Shown: in pieces, positions 17,608 through 25,804 of the stretch
How positions within the stretch are numbered: the stretch's first letter is position 1
How the letters are laid out: the number at the start of each line of letters is the position of its first letter
Assembly: GCF_015477805.1 (NCBI RefSeq)
Contig: NZ_JADLQL010000005.1
Span: 124,001-188,000, forward strand
Direction: 5' to 3'
From: Nocardia flavorosea
GTDB taxonomy: Bacteria; Actinomycetota; Actinomycetes; Mycobacteriales; Mycobacteriaceae
DNA: 64,000 nucleotides
The notes under the pieces: generated by a model
What the model saw: the letters and a program-made list of their open reading frames with translations, nothing else
Told to the model about the DNA's origin: nothing
The model's database searches: none
Translations under genes and position numbers: made by a program

Positions 17608-18468
17608 CTACATATCGAGACCGAGGTCCAGGACCCGCACGGAGTGGGTCAGGGCGCCTACGGCGAGGTAGTCGACGCCGGTGCGGGCGTAGTCGGCGGC
17701 CATGTCGAGGGTGAGACCGCCGGAGGATTCGAGTTCGGTTTGCGGGGCGACCGCGTTGCGGCGCTGGACGGCGGCCTGGGTCTGCCACAGGGGGAAATTG
17801 TCCAGCAGGACCAGCTCGACCTGCTCGGACAGGACCGCGTCGAGCTGGTCGAGGTTGTCGACCTCCACCTCGCAGTCGATATCGGGAGCGGCGGCACGGA
17901 CGGCACGCAGGGCGTTCACCACCGAGCCCGCGGCGACGACGTGGTTGTCCTTGATCAGCGCGGCGTCGCCCAGGCCCATGCGGTGGTTGACGCCGCCGCC
18001 CGCGCGGACCGCGTATTTCTGCAGGGCCCGCAGGCCGGGCAGGGTCTTCCGGCTGTCCCGGATCCGGCAGTTCGTCCCGGCTACGGCATCCACCCAGGAG
18101 GCGGTCGCGGTGGCGATACCGGAGAGATGGCACAGCAGGTTGAGCATGGTGCGTTCGGCGGTGAGCAGGCCGCGGGTCGGCGCGACGACACCGAGGACAG
18201 TGTCGCCGGGCACGATACGGGTGCCGTCGGGGATGCGTTCGGTGATCTCGTAGCCGTCGGCGCCGATCACTTCGTCCAGCACCAGCAGCCCGATATCGAT
18301 ACCGGCGACCGTGCCCGGCTGCCGCGCCACCACCGCGGCCTTCACCGCGGCATCCGCGGGAACCGTGGCGACGGTGGTGATATCGGGGCCGTAGCGCAGA
18401 TCCTCATCCAGCGCGGTCCGGATGAGACCGCGGATCGCATCGGGATCCAGGGCGTGGTCCAAAGTCAT
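17608..18468 (-). CDS. nadC: Nicotinate-nucleotide pyrophosphorylase (quinolinate phosphoribosyltransferase)
   Basis: Third enzyme of de novo NAD synthesis: quinolinate plus PRPP gives nicotinate mononucleotide and CO2. 286 residues. Motifs: LLTAERTMLNLLCHLSGIAT, RDSRKTLPGLRALQKYAVRAGGG (the Arg/Lys substrate site), NHRMGLGDAALIKDNH, CEVEVDNLDQLDAVL and ESSGGLTLD. ATG 18468 follows GAGGAG. It lies 100 bp downstream of nadB; the nadA-nadB-nadC order matches M. tuberculosis. Confidence 0.97.
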   Translation of the reverse strand: MTLDHALDPDAIRGLIRTALDEDLRYGPDITTVATVPADAAVKAAVVARQPGTVAGIDIGLLVLDEVIGADGYEITERIPDGTRIVPGDTVLGVVAPTRGLLTAERTMLNLLCHLSGIATATASWVDAVAGTNCRIRDSRKTLPGLRALQKYAVRAGGGVNHRMGLGDAALIKDNHVVAAGSVVNALRAVRAAAPDIDCEVEVDNLDQLDAVLSEQVELVLLDNFPLWQTQAAVQRRNAVAPQTELESSGGLTLDMAADYARTGVDYLAVGALTHSVRVLDLGLDM

Positions 18469-18568
18469 TCTGTACTCCTCATTTCGACTGTGCGCCGACC
18501 GAGAACGGCTGCCGCGCAGGTCCGAGACCTGTGTGCGAGAGTCGCATTCCGGTATCCGTCCGAGCCGT

Positions 18569-20377
18569 TCACGACGGCGTATCCGATGAGTCGGTTCCGG
18601 CGGCCGAGCGCGCGGGAACTCGGGAGCGCACGGCCTCGCCGGTATCGACCGGTGCGCCAGTGTTGCTACCTGTGGCGAAGTCCCTGCCCCGCCTGTCAGC
18701 AATACCTCCCGGCGCTACCGCGGCATCCGCGGCGACGTACGGAGCGCCCGCACCGTCGAGGCGTATCACGATGGACCGGGCCGAATTCTCCGACGGCACC
18801 GGATGGTCTGCGCGGGTGTGGCAGCCACGGCTCTCGATGCGTGCTGCGGCCGCGAGCAGTACGGCGCGGGCCGTGACGGTGAGTGCGGAATCTTCGAAGC
18901 GCCCGATCAGCTCCGCCGGCGAAGCCGACGGGCGGTGGCCGGATTCCGGGGACGGCAGCGACACGGGAGATGCCGGCAGGGTTGCCGGCGATTCTGCCTC
19001 GATACCCGCGGCACGGAACCTGCCCCGGCCGATGGTGTTCTCGAGGACGGCCGCGGCCCGGGCGAGACCTCCACCGTCGCGTACCACCGAGGCATGTTCG
19101 GTCATCGTCGGCTGGACCAGCGCCCGCGCAAGCGCGGGACGGTCCGCCACGAACCGGTCGTCCACCAGTGCCGGTTCCCCCAGCCGCTCGAACGCCGCCA
19201 GACCGGCGCGTTCCCCCATCACCAGACCCTCGAGCAGGCTGTTGGAGGCGAGCCGGTTCGCACCGTGCAACCCCGTTCGCGCGACTTCCCCGGCCGCGTA
19301 CAACCCGGGGACACCGGTCCGCCCGTGCAGGTCGGTGACCACGCCTCCGCACTGATAGTGCGCGGCGGGCGCCACCGGGATCAGGTCGCGGCGGGGGTCG
19401 ATTCCGGCGACCCGGCAGGAGGTGGTGATCGTGGGGAACCGGGCGGCGAAATCGGGGATTCCGCGGGCATCGAGGTAGACGTGATCCTCGCCCGATTCCC
19501 GCAGCCGGGCGGCGATCGCCCGGGACACCACATCGCGCGGCGCCAGATCACGGCGCGGGTGGACCCCGGCGGTCACCGATCGGCCGCGGGAATCGACCAG
19601 CACGGCCCCCTCGCCGCGGACTGCCTCGCTGATCAGCGGCTGCCGGCCGATACCGCCGGGTGAGTACAGAACTGTGGGGTGGAACTGCACGAATTCCAGA
19701 TCCGCCACCGCCGCGCCCGCCCACAGCGCCAGCGCCACGCCGTCCGCGGTCGCCCCGGCGGGATTGGTGCTCAGCGCGTACAGCTGCCCGAGGCCGCCGG
19801 TGGCCAGGAGCACTGCCGGGGCGTGCACGACACCGATGCCCCGGCCCGAAACAGCGACAACCCCCTGCACACCGGACTCATCGGTGACGACGTCGAGGAC
19901 GGCCGTCCCGAACAGCACCGGCAATCCCGCCGCCGACAGCGCCCGCTGCACTTCCGCGCCCGTCGCGTCGCCGCCGGCGTGGATGATGCGCCGGGTGCTG
20001 TGCCCGCCTTCTCGGGTTCGCGAGACCTGACCGTCGCGTCCCAGGTCGAAGACCGCACCGAGATCGGTGAGGGCGGCGACCGCGGCCGGCCCCGCTTCGA
20101 CGATCGAGCGCACCGCGTCGGGGTCGCACAATCCACCGCCGGCCGCGACCGTATCCGCGACATGGGACTCGACCGAATCACCCTGCGGCGCGACCACCGC
20201 GATCCCGCCCTGCGCGTACTGGGTGGCGGTGTCGCTGGGGCCGCCCTTGCTCAGGATCAGCACCCGCATACCGCGGCGCGCGGCGGCGCGGGCGGCGGTG
20301 AGCCCGGCAACGCCGCCGCCGATCACCACGAGATCGGCGCGTTCTTCCCACCCGGGGATCCACCGTTCACAAGTCAT
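18569..20377 (-). CDS. nadB: L-aspartate oxidase, with C-terminal extension
   Basis: FAD enzyme oxidising L-aspartate to iminoaspartate for NadA. 602 residues, longer than the usual 520-540. FAD motif DLVVIGGGVAGLTAARAA at 15-32; TQYAQGGIAVV; REGGHSTRRIIHAGGDATG; EFVQFHPTVLY; HYQCGGVVTDLHGRT; GEVARTGLHGANRLASNSLLE. The extra length is in two places: a Ser/Pro-rich stretch after RFRAAGIE (near residue 470) and a tail after the ESRGCHTRADHP core end. GGAGGACACG precedes the ATG. Separated from nadA by 492 bp, much more than in a compact operon. Confidence 0.95.
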   Translation of the reverse strand: MTCERWIPGWEERADLVVIGGGVAGLTAARAAARRGMRVLILSKGGPSDTATQYAQGGIAVVAPQGDSVESHVADTVAAGGGLCDPDAVRSIVEAGPAAVAALTDLGAVFDLGRDGQVSRTREGGHSTRRIIHAGGDATGAEVQRALSAAGLPVLFGTAVLDVVTDESGVQGVVAVSGRGIGVVHAPAVLLATGGLGQLYALSTNPAGATADGVALALWAGAAVADLEFVQFHPTVLYSPGGIGRQPLISEAVRGEGAVLVDSRGRSVTAGVHPRRDLAPRDVVSRAIAARLRESGEDHVYLDARGIPDFAARFPTITTSCRVAGIDPRRDLIPVAPAAHYQCGGVVTDLHGRTGVPGLYAAGEVARTGLHGANRLASNSLLEGLVMGERAGLAAFERLGEPALVDDRFVADRPALARALVQPTMTEHASVVRDGGGLARAAAVLENTIGRGRFRAAGIEAESPATLPASPVSLPSPESGHRPSASPAELIGRFEDSALTVTARAVLLAAAARIESRGCHTRADHPVPSENSARSIVIRLDGAGAPYVAADAAVAPGGIADRRGRDFATGSNTGAPVDTGEAVRSRVPARSAAGTDSSDTPS

Positions 20378-20869
20378 CGTGTCCTCCGCCGGCCATCCGT
20401 CCGGTTGTTCGCGCTGATCCGCCGAGCGGCGAGATCACGGCGGCAGCGAGGTCGCGCGCCGCTGTCGGCTGCTGGAACGCAGCTGGTAACACCGTTATCC
20501 AAGTCCCTGGAATGCGCATGCGACGGCGGTTCCCACCGGTTCGGCCGGCCGGTAGCTCGAACCGGGATCCACGCTCCGCGAACCGGCACTGTCGCTGCGC
20601 GAACCCGTCCACTCATCTGGTGAACCGACCGACCTGCCCGGCGCAGCAGCCCGCTCGCCCGGCGGAACCGGCCAACGGGCCTGCCGACCGGTCCGACCGC
20701 CGGCTGTGGTCCGCCCTTCCGGCGCGACCGTGCGCTCCCACTGCGTGGCCGGCCTCCGGGAGCGCCTGCCTCGGCGAGCGTTCCCACCGGTTCCGTGCAC
20801 CGAGCGCACCGGCGTTTCCGTCGGCCGGCGGTCGGCAGCGGCCACCGGTGTATGCAGCGGTTTCCGGGA
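20378..20869. other. 492-bp spacer inside the nad cluster
   Basis: GC-rich, with open frames on both strands that are Arg/Pro/Gly-rich and lack recognisable domains or start signals. No gene, tRNA or strong hairpin found. It may hold a separate nadB promoter. Confidence 0.4.
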
Positions 20870-21925
20870 TCATTCCCCGCCGCCGGGATTCCCGATCTCG
20901 ATCATGCGCTGCACCGAATTCCGGGCCCGGCCCGCCGTTTCCGGATCGACGTGTACCTCGTCCCGGTTCTGCTCCAGGCAGCGCAGCAGCGCGGCCGGGG
21001 TGATCATCTTCATGTATTTGCAGGCGGCACGGTCGTTCACGGCCTGGAAATCGATCCCGGGGGCGGCCTTGCGCAACTGGTGCAGCATACCGACCTCGGT
21101 CGCCACCAGTACCTGGTTGGATTTCGCGGCACGGGCGGCATCGATCATGCCGCCGGTGGACAGGATGTGCACCCGGTCGGCCGGGAACTCGCCTTCTCCG
21201 GCCAGGTAGAGTGCCGAGGTCGCGCAGCCGCATTCGGGGTGCACGAACAGTTCGGCGTCGGGGTGCGCCCGCGCCTGGTCGTTGAGTTCGTCACCGTTGA
21301 TACCGGCGTGGACGTGGCATTCCCCCATCCAGATATGCATGTTCTCGCGGCCGGTTTCCCGTTTCACGTGCGCGCCCAGGAACTGATCGGGCAGGAACAG
21401 CACTTCCCGGTCCGGGTCGATCGAGGCCACGACGTCCACGGCATTGGAGGACGTGCAGCAGATATCCGTCAGGCCCTTCACGGCCGCGGTGGTGTTGACA
21501 TAGGACACCACCACCGCTTCGGGATGCTCGGCTTTCCAATCGCGCAGTTCCTCGGCGGTGATCGAATCGGCCAGCGAACAGCCCGCCCGCTGATCCGGGA
21601 TCAGCACGGTTTTCTCGGGGCTGAGGATTTTGGCGGTTTCGGCCATGAAGTGGACACCGCAGAACACGATCGTGGCTTCGGGGGCCTCGGCCGCGATCCG
21701 GGACAGCGCCAGCGAATCACCGACGTGATCGGCCACGTCCTGGATCTCCGGGAGTTGGTAGTTGTGCGCGAGAATGGTCGCATTGCGTTGCCGCGCCAGG
21801 CGTTTCACCTCGGCGGCCCATTCCGGTGTGGCCTCCACTCCGGTATAGCCCGAGGGCCCGTCGACGATCCGCTCCCGCAGTGCGGTACCCGGCGCCGGGG
21901 CCAATTCTGCTCCCATCGTCGCCAT
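20870..21925 (-). CDS. nadA: Quinolinate synthase
   Basis: [4Fe-4S] enzyme condensing iminoaspartate and dihydroxyacetone phosphate to quinolinate. 351 residues. ILAHNYQLPEIQDVADHVGDS at the first repeat; cluster Cys candidates in IVFCGVHFMAETAK, HPECGCATS and NDRAACKYMKMI; also CTSSNAVDVV, MGECHVHAGI and STGGMI. ATG 21925 follows GAAGGAG. The gene diverges from nrtR, and a candidate NrtR operator lies 51 bp upstream of this start. Confidence 0.97.
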   Translation of the reverse strand: MATMGAELAPAPGTALRERIVDGPSGYTGVEATPEWAAEVKRLARQRNATILAHNYQLPEIQDVADHVGDSLALSRIAAEAPEATIVFCGVHFMAETAKILSPEKTVLIPDQRAGCSLADSITAEELRDWKAEHPEAVVVSYVNTTAAVKGLTDICCTSSNAVDVVASIDPDREVLFLPDQFLGAHVKRETGRENMHIWMGECHVHAGINGDELNDQARAHPDAELFVHPECGCATSALYLAGEGEFPADRVHILSTGGMIDAARAAKSNQVLVATEVGMLHQLRKAAPGIDFQAVNDRAACKYMKMITPAALLRCLEQNRDEVHVDPETAGRARNSVQRMIEIGNPGGGE

Positions 21926-21975
21926 GGTCGCTCCTTCCTTCGCGCTCGGCAGCCCTGCCGATTCGCCTGAACCAG

Positions 21976-21998
21976 GTTTTCGACTTATGATCGAAAAC
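21976..21998. promoter_or_regulatory. Candidate NrtR operator in the nadA/nrtR divergent region
   Basis: Perfect 8-bp arms GTTTTCGA and TCGAAAAC around a 7-nt centre (CTTATGA). It is the only strong palindrome between the two genes and it contains the ATG of nrtR. A protein bound here could cover both promoters and the start of its own gene. Confidence 0.65.
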
Positions 21999-22748
21999 GT
22001 GGACCAGTTTAGCACCATCCATGAATCGCTCACCGCGGTGTTCCAGGTTCGCCGCTTCCCTGCCGATATCGCCGCAGGTGAGCGCGGTCACGACGGGATG
22101 ACCGACCGCCGCCCGCCGGGACAGCGCAGTGAACTCGCCGTCCTGCTGTGGCAGCGCGCCCTCGACCCGCAGCAGGGCACCTGGTCGCTACCGGGCGGCC
22201 GGCTACGCAACGACGAGGATCTGGACACATCGGCCCGCCGCCAGCTCGCCGAGAAAGTCGATGTACGGCAGGTCGACCACCTCGAGCAGCTCTCGGTGTT
22301 CAGCGCCCCGGACCGAGTTCCGGGCCCCCGCCGGATCGCCTCGGCGTACCTCGGACTGGTGCCCCTCACCGCCGACCCGCGACTCCCCTCCGATACACGC
22401 TGGCATCCGGTGTCCGCACTCCCGGAGATGTCGTTCGACCACGGAACCGTCGTCGACCACGCCCGCACCCGCCTGGCCGCGAAACTGTCCTACACCAATA
22501 TTTCCTTCGCCTTGGCCCCGGACCGGTTCACCATGTCCACCCTGCGTGAAATCTACTGCGCCGCCCTCGGTTACGACGTGGACACCACCAACCTGCAGCG
22601 CGTGCTGACCCGGCGCAAAGTAATCACGCCGACCGGCGAGACCGCTGCCCCGGGCCGCACCGGCGGCCGGCCCGCATCGGTCTACCGCTTCACCGATTCG
22701 GGACTGCGGGTCACCGACGAGTTCGCGGCCTTGCGCCCCCGCGCCTGA
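21987..22748 (+). CDS. nrtR: Nudix-related transcriptional regulator of NAD synthesis
   Basis: 253 residues. An N-terminal Nudix-like domain (about 45-170) is followed by a winged helix (about 172-245; FTMSTLREIYCAALGYDVDT then LQRVLTRRKVI and the wing GGRPASVYRFT). The Nudix box is degenerate: GRLRNDEDLDTSARRQLAEK has RQ and EK where hydrolases have RE and EE. NrtR proteins bind NAD-pathway metabolites with an inactive Nudix domain and repress nad genes (family knowledge). Divergent to nadABC, as Rv1593c is in M. tuberculosis. A GTG at 21999, just beyond the palindrome, is the alternative start. Confidence 0.88.
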   Translation: MIENVDQFSTIHESLTAVFQVRRFPADIAAGERGHDGMTDRRPPGQRSELAVLLWQRALDPQQGTWSLPGGRLRNDEDLDTSARRQLAEKVDVRQVDHLEQLSVFSAPDRVPGPRRIASAYLGLVPLTADPRLPSDTRWHPVSALPEMSFDHGTVVDHARTRLAAKLSYTNISFALAPDRFTMSTLREIYCAALGYDVDTTNLQRVLTRRKVITPTGETAAPGRTGGRPASVYRFTDSGLRVTDEFAALRPRA

Positions 22749-22847
22749 ACACCCGCCCCTGCCCACCGCATTACGCGGAAGGGCGCGCCACCGGAAAACC
22801 GGATGCGTTCACCGGGCCGACCCGGTTACGTTCTGCGTTGCGCACCA

Positions 22848-22918
22848 TCGGGTATGGAGTAACGGCAGCTCACCGGATTTTGGCTCCGTTGGTCCAGGTT
22901 CGAATCCTGGTACCCGAG
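22848..22918 (+). tRNA. tRNA-Gln (anticodon TTG)
   Basis: Cloverleaf folds by eye: acceptor TCGGGTA with TACCCGA, D arm beginning GAGTAACGGCAGCTC, anticodon stem CCGGA with TCCGT (first pair mismatched), loop TTTTGGC giving anticodon TTG, T arm CCAGG-TTCGAAT-CCTGG. Discriminator base G at 22918. The 3' CCA is not encoded (GCA follows). Confidence 0.93.
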
Positions 22919-22942
22919 CAGCTGTTGCGCGCACCGCAATCG

Positions 22943-23473
22943 TCAGGTCCGCATCTGCGGTCGCGGGACCCGGGTACGGCGCTGCGGCGGCGCGAACCGG
23001 TCCGCGGGCCAGGCGAGCAACTCGATGAACCAGAACAGCACCAGAAAGATGGTGACCACCACGGTCGGTATCGCCACGAACACGATCGACAGCACCGCGA
23101 TCACCACGAAGACCGCGAACGCGGTGGGCGATATCCCGCGCAACCGGCTGCCCAGCCGCACCGCCGCCCACATCATCCAGCGCCGCGGCCGCGAAACATC
23201 GCATTCTCGTAGCGTCCGCCGGAAAATCCCGTCGGCGTCGGCCGCACCGACCCGTTCGGTGCGCCGCAGGTAGTCGTGCAGGATCGCCGCCCGCGTATAC
23301 ACCCCGTACCGCGGGATCAGCCAGACCAACGGCCGCGGCACCGAGGCGAAATCGGTGCGGAAACCGGCCGGTACCTCGAATTCTTCGTCCGCACCCTGAT
23401 AGGTCAGCGGCTCCCGGACTTTCCAGAACTTCCCGTCGATCTCCTCGACCACGAGCGAACTGGTGAACCCCAC
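22943..23473 (-). CDS. DUF1353 domain-containing membrane protein
   Basis: 176 residues. DUF1353 pattern at the N-terminal half: KVREPLTYQG, FEVPAGFRTDFASVPRPLVWLIP, and AAILHDYLRR with its conserved His-Asp. The C-terminal third has one or two membrane segments (TAFAVFVVIAVLSIVFVAI, VVVTIFLVLFWFIELLAW). DUF1353 is also frequent in phage genomes. Here no other phage gene is near, although the gene abuts a tRNA. Function unknown. Confidence 0.8.
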   Translation of the reverse strand: MGFTSSLVVEEIDGKFWKVREPLTYQGADEEFEVPAGFRTDFASVPRPLVWLIPRYGVYTRAAILHDYLRRTERVGAADADGIFRRTLRECDVSRPRRWMMWAAVRLGSRLRGISPTAFAVFVVIAVLSIVFVAIPTVVVTIFLVLFWFIELLAWPADRFAPPQRRTRVPRPQMRT

Positions 23474-23631
23474 GACGTCTTCTCCCTGTCGTCCTCCCGA
23501 ACGTAGTCAGCCTACGGCCGGAAGACCGGGACCGCGCGGCGAGCAGTACGCGGTACCGCTGCGCGAGACCGGCGGTGCGCGCAGCGTGCGCCGGACGAGA
23601 ACTGTTGCGCCGTCGCGTTTCCGGGGACGCG

Positions 23632-24369
23632 CTATTTGGACAGCGAAGGTCCGGGCGGCGGCGATTCCTGCGGCGACAACGCTGCTTCGCCGCCGTCACG
23701 GGCCGGCGCCGCGGGACCCCGCGCCGGGACCCGGGCGGAAGGATCGCCTGGATAGCAGGACGGGTCGTATTCCGTATGCGCAAACTCCGCATACGGCTGG
23801 GGACGCGATTCCCCGAACGGGCTCATGAATCCGGTACCGAGATCCTCGGTTGTGCTGAGCCCCGCCAGGATCAGGATGACCAGCGCCGCTACCAGCGGCT
23901 GGACGAGCAGCGCGAGTGGGCTTTCGAGGCCGACCGGCAACGAGACGATCTGCCCCACCGGCGGATCGCCGGGCCGCGGATTGTCCCACGCGTTGACCGT
24001 TTCCCCGGCCCACGCCATCACCCACGCGCCCGCCGCCGAACCCAGCAGCAGCCCGATGAGCTGGGTGGGTCCGCGCATCCGCCGCCACCGCCAGCCCGCG
24101 GCCGCCGACAACACCCCGGTCACCGCGCCCAGACCCGCGAACATCGCCAGGGCATCGAACCGGTGCAGGCTCTCCCCGACCAGCGTGGCGCCCCGGCCCG
24201 GCTCGACGACCAGCACCAGCTCGGTCGGCGCCACCAGCCCCCAGACCACACCCGCCGTCCCGCTCAGCACGATCACCGCGGCCAGCAGCAGCGCGGCGGC
24301 ACGCAGCTCCTTGCGCGCGCCGCCGCGGCTTTCCTTGCGCGTTCCCCCTCCGCGTGACCCCGGCACCAC
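23632..24369 (-). CDS. DUF2567 membrane protein
   Basis: 245 residues from GTG 24369, which shares one base with the TAG stop of bsaP. Four predicted membrane segments: ALLLAAVIVLSGTAGVVWGLV, ALAMFAGLGAVTGVLSAAAG, LIGLLLGSAAGAWVMAWAG and LALLVQPLVAALVILILAGL. The tail is polar and Pro-rich. It matches the arrangement Rv1589 (bioB)-Rv1590-Rv1591 of M. tuberculosis. Function unknown; the link to biotin is positional only. Confidence 0.8.
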   Translation of the reverse strand: MVPGSRGGGTRKESRGGARKELRAAALLLAAVIVLSGTAGVVWGLVAPTELVLVVEPGRGATLVGESLHRFDALAMFAGLGAVTGVLSAAAGWRWRRMRGPTQLIGLLLGSAAGAWVMAWAGETVNAWDNPRPGDPPVGQIVSLPVGLESPLALLVQPLVAALVILILAGLSTTEDLGTGFMSPFGESRPQPYAEFAHTEYDPSCYPGDPSARVPARGPAAPARDGGEAALSPQESPPPGPSLSK

Positions 24370-24596
24370 TACCGCCGCTCCGCGGACGCGGAATCGAGGA
24401 CCCCGTGCCGCGAGCATCGGGCCCGCCAGCCACCCGGATCGATCTGCACCACCATCCGGCGCCCGCACTGCGCGCAGAACCTCGGCGGTTCCAGGCCCAG
24501 GGCCACGGCCCGGGAGGCCGGCTCATCGTGCCCGGGCACCACCCGCGTGCCCGTGAACGGGTTGTAACGCTCGTCCATATCGCCGACAGTACTCAT
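24369..24596 (-). CDS. bsaP: Biotin synthase auxiliary protein BsaP
   Basis: 75 residues with the sequence character of Rv1590: RYNPFTGTRVVP, RFCAQCGRRMVVQ with a CxxC pair, and W-RARCSRHG with a third Cys. The mycobacterial protein has been reported to act with BioB, with a role in its Fe-S chemistry (family knowledge). It lies 32 bp after the bioB stop and overlaps the DUF2567 gene by one base, so the three are one operon. ATG 24596 chosen; ATG 24578 is possible. Confidence 0.85.
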   Translation of the reverse strand: MSTVGDMDERYNPFTGTRVVPGHDEPASRAVALGLEPPRFCAQCGRRMVVQIDPGGWRARCSRHGVLDSASAERR

Positions 24597-24628
24597 CCGG
24601 CCCTGCCTTCCGCGGTTGGCGCCGCCGA

Positions 24629-25657
24629 TCAGAATGTCTCGTTGAGTGCCTTGATCGGCATCTGGAGTTCACCCAGCAGGTCGATGTCCTGTTCGGCCGG
24701 GCGGCCGAGGGTGGTCAGATAGTTGCCGACGATCACGGCGTTGATACCGCCCAGGATGCCCTGGCGGGCGCCGAGATCGCCGAGGGTGATCTCGCGGCCG
24801 CCGGCGAAGCGCAGAATTGTCCGGGGCAGCGCGAGCCGGAAGGCGGCCACGGCGCGCAGCGCGTCCGCGGCGGGCAGGACCTCGAGATCGCCGAACGGCG
24901 TGCCCGGGCGGGGGTTGAGGAAGTTCAGCGGTACCTCGTCGGGTTCGAGTGCGGCCAGGTCGGCGGCGAATTCGGCGCGTTGTTCCAGGGTTTCGCCCAT
25001 GCCCAGAATTCCACCGCAGCAGACCTCCATACCGGCGTCCCGGACCATCCGCAGGGTGTCCCAGCGTTCTTCCCAGGTGTGGGTCGTGACCACGTTCGGG
25101 AAGTGGGAGCGCGCGGTTTCCAGGTTGTGGTTGTAGCGGTGCACGCCCATCGCGGCGAGCCGGTCGACCTGGTCCTGGGTGAGCATCCCGAGCGAACACG
25201 CGACCTGGATGTCGACCTCGTTGCGAATCGCCTCGACCCCCGCGGCCACCTGCGCCATCAGCCGTTCGTCCGGGCCGCGGACGGCGGCGACGATGCAGAA
25301 CTCGGTGGCCCCGGTCTTGGCGGTCTGTTTGGCCGCTTCGACCAGGCTCGGGATATCGAGCCAGGCCGCCCGGACGGGGGAGGCGAACAGACCCGATTGT
25401 GAGCAGAAATGGCAGTCCTCCGGGCAGCCGCCGGTCTTGAGGCTGATGATGCCCTCGACCTCCACGTCCGGACCGCACCATTTCATGCGGACCTCGTGGG
25501 CGAGTTCGAGCAACTGCTCGAGCCGGTCGTCACCGAGGCGCAGAACGTCCAAGGTCTGCTCTCGGGACAGCCCGATACCGCGCTCGAGCACCTGGTCCCG
25601 CGCGACGGCAAGCACATCGGCGGCCGGTATCTCGGTGGTGACAGGGGCCTGGGTCAC
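24629..25657 (-). CDS. bioB: Biotin synthase
   Basis: Radical SAM enzyme inserting sulfur into dethiobiotin. 342 residues. Radical-SAM cysteines in GGCPEDCHFCSQSG (C78, C82, C85); downstream NHNLETARSHFPNVVTTHTW, CCGGILGMGET and the C-terminal FRLALPRTILRFAGGRE with the [2Fe-2S]-site Arg region. GTG start. Divergent from bioQ with two BioQ-type boxes in between. First gene of bioB-bsaP-DUF2567. Confidence 0.97.
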   Translation of the reverse strand: MTQAPVTTEIPAADVLAVARDQVLERGIGLSREQTLDVLRLGDDRLEQLLELAHEVRMKWCGPDVEVEGIISLKTGGCPEDCHFCSQSGLFASPVRAAWLDIPSLVEAAKQTAKTGATEFCIVAAVRGPDERLMAQVAAGVEAIRNEVDIQVACSLGMLTQDQVDRLAAMGVHRYNHNLETARSHFPNVVTTHTWEERWDTLRMVRDAGMEVCCGGILGMGETLEQRAEFAADLAALEPDEVPLNFLNPRPGTPFGDLEVLPAADALRAVAAFRLALPRTILRFAGGREITLGDLGARQGILGGINAVIVGNYLTTLGRPAEQDIDLLGELQMPIKALNETF

Positions 25658-25709
25658 TGGCGTATCCCTTCGTCGGGAGGTGTCCGGTGACGGACCGGCA
25701 CACCGGACT

Positions 25710-25722
25710 TGAACAGCGTTCA
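25710..25722. promoter_or_regulatory. BioQ box 1 (bioB side)
   Basis: TGAAC-AGC-GTTCA, a perfect 5+3+5 palindrome 53 bp upstream of the bioB start. Same sequence as boxes 2 and 3. Confidence 0.8.
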
Positions 25723-25743
25723 GGACAGGGTAGCGGCAAAGAT

Positions 25744-25756
25744 TGAACAGCGTTCA
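25744..25756. promoter_or_regulatory. BioQ box 2 (bioQ side)
   Basis: TGAAC-AGC-GTTCA, 49 bp upstream of the bioQ start. Its centre is 34 bp from that of box 1, so each divergent promoter has its own site. Confidence 0.8.
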
Positions 25757-25804
25757 GGCTGGGGTAGCGTCAGTGGTGGACCGAAGGCAGCGGGAGGACG
25801 GACT

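Noticed and set aside
22848..23473. tRNA plus phage-associated DUF1353 gene as an integrated element
   Set aside because: No integrase, att-like repeat or other phage gene is present, and the flanking nad and bio genes keep the order seen in mycobacteria.
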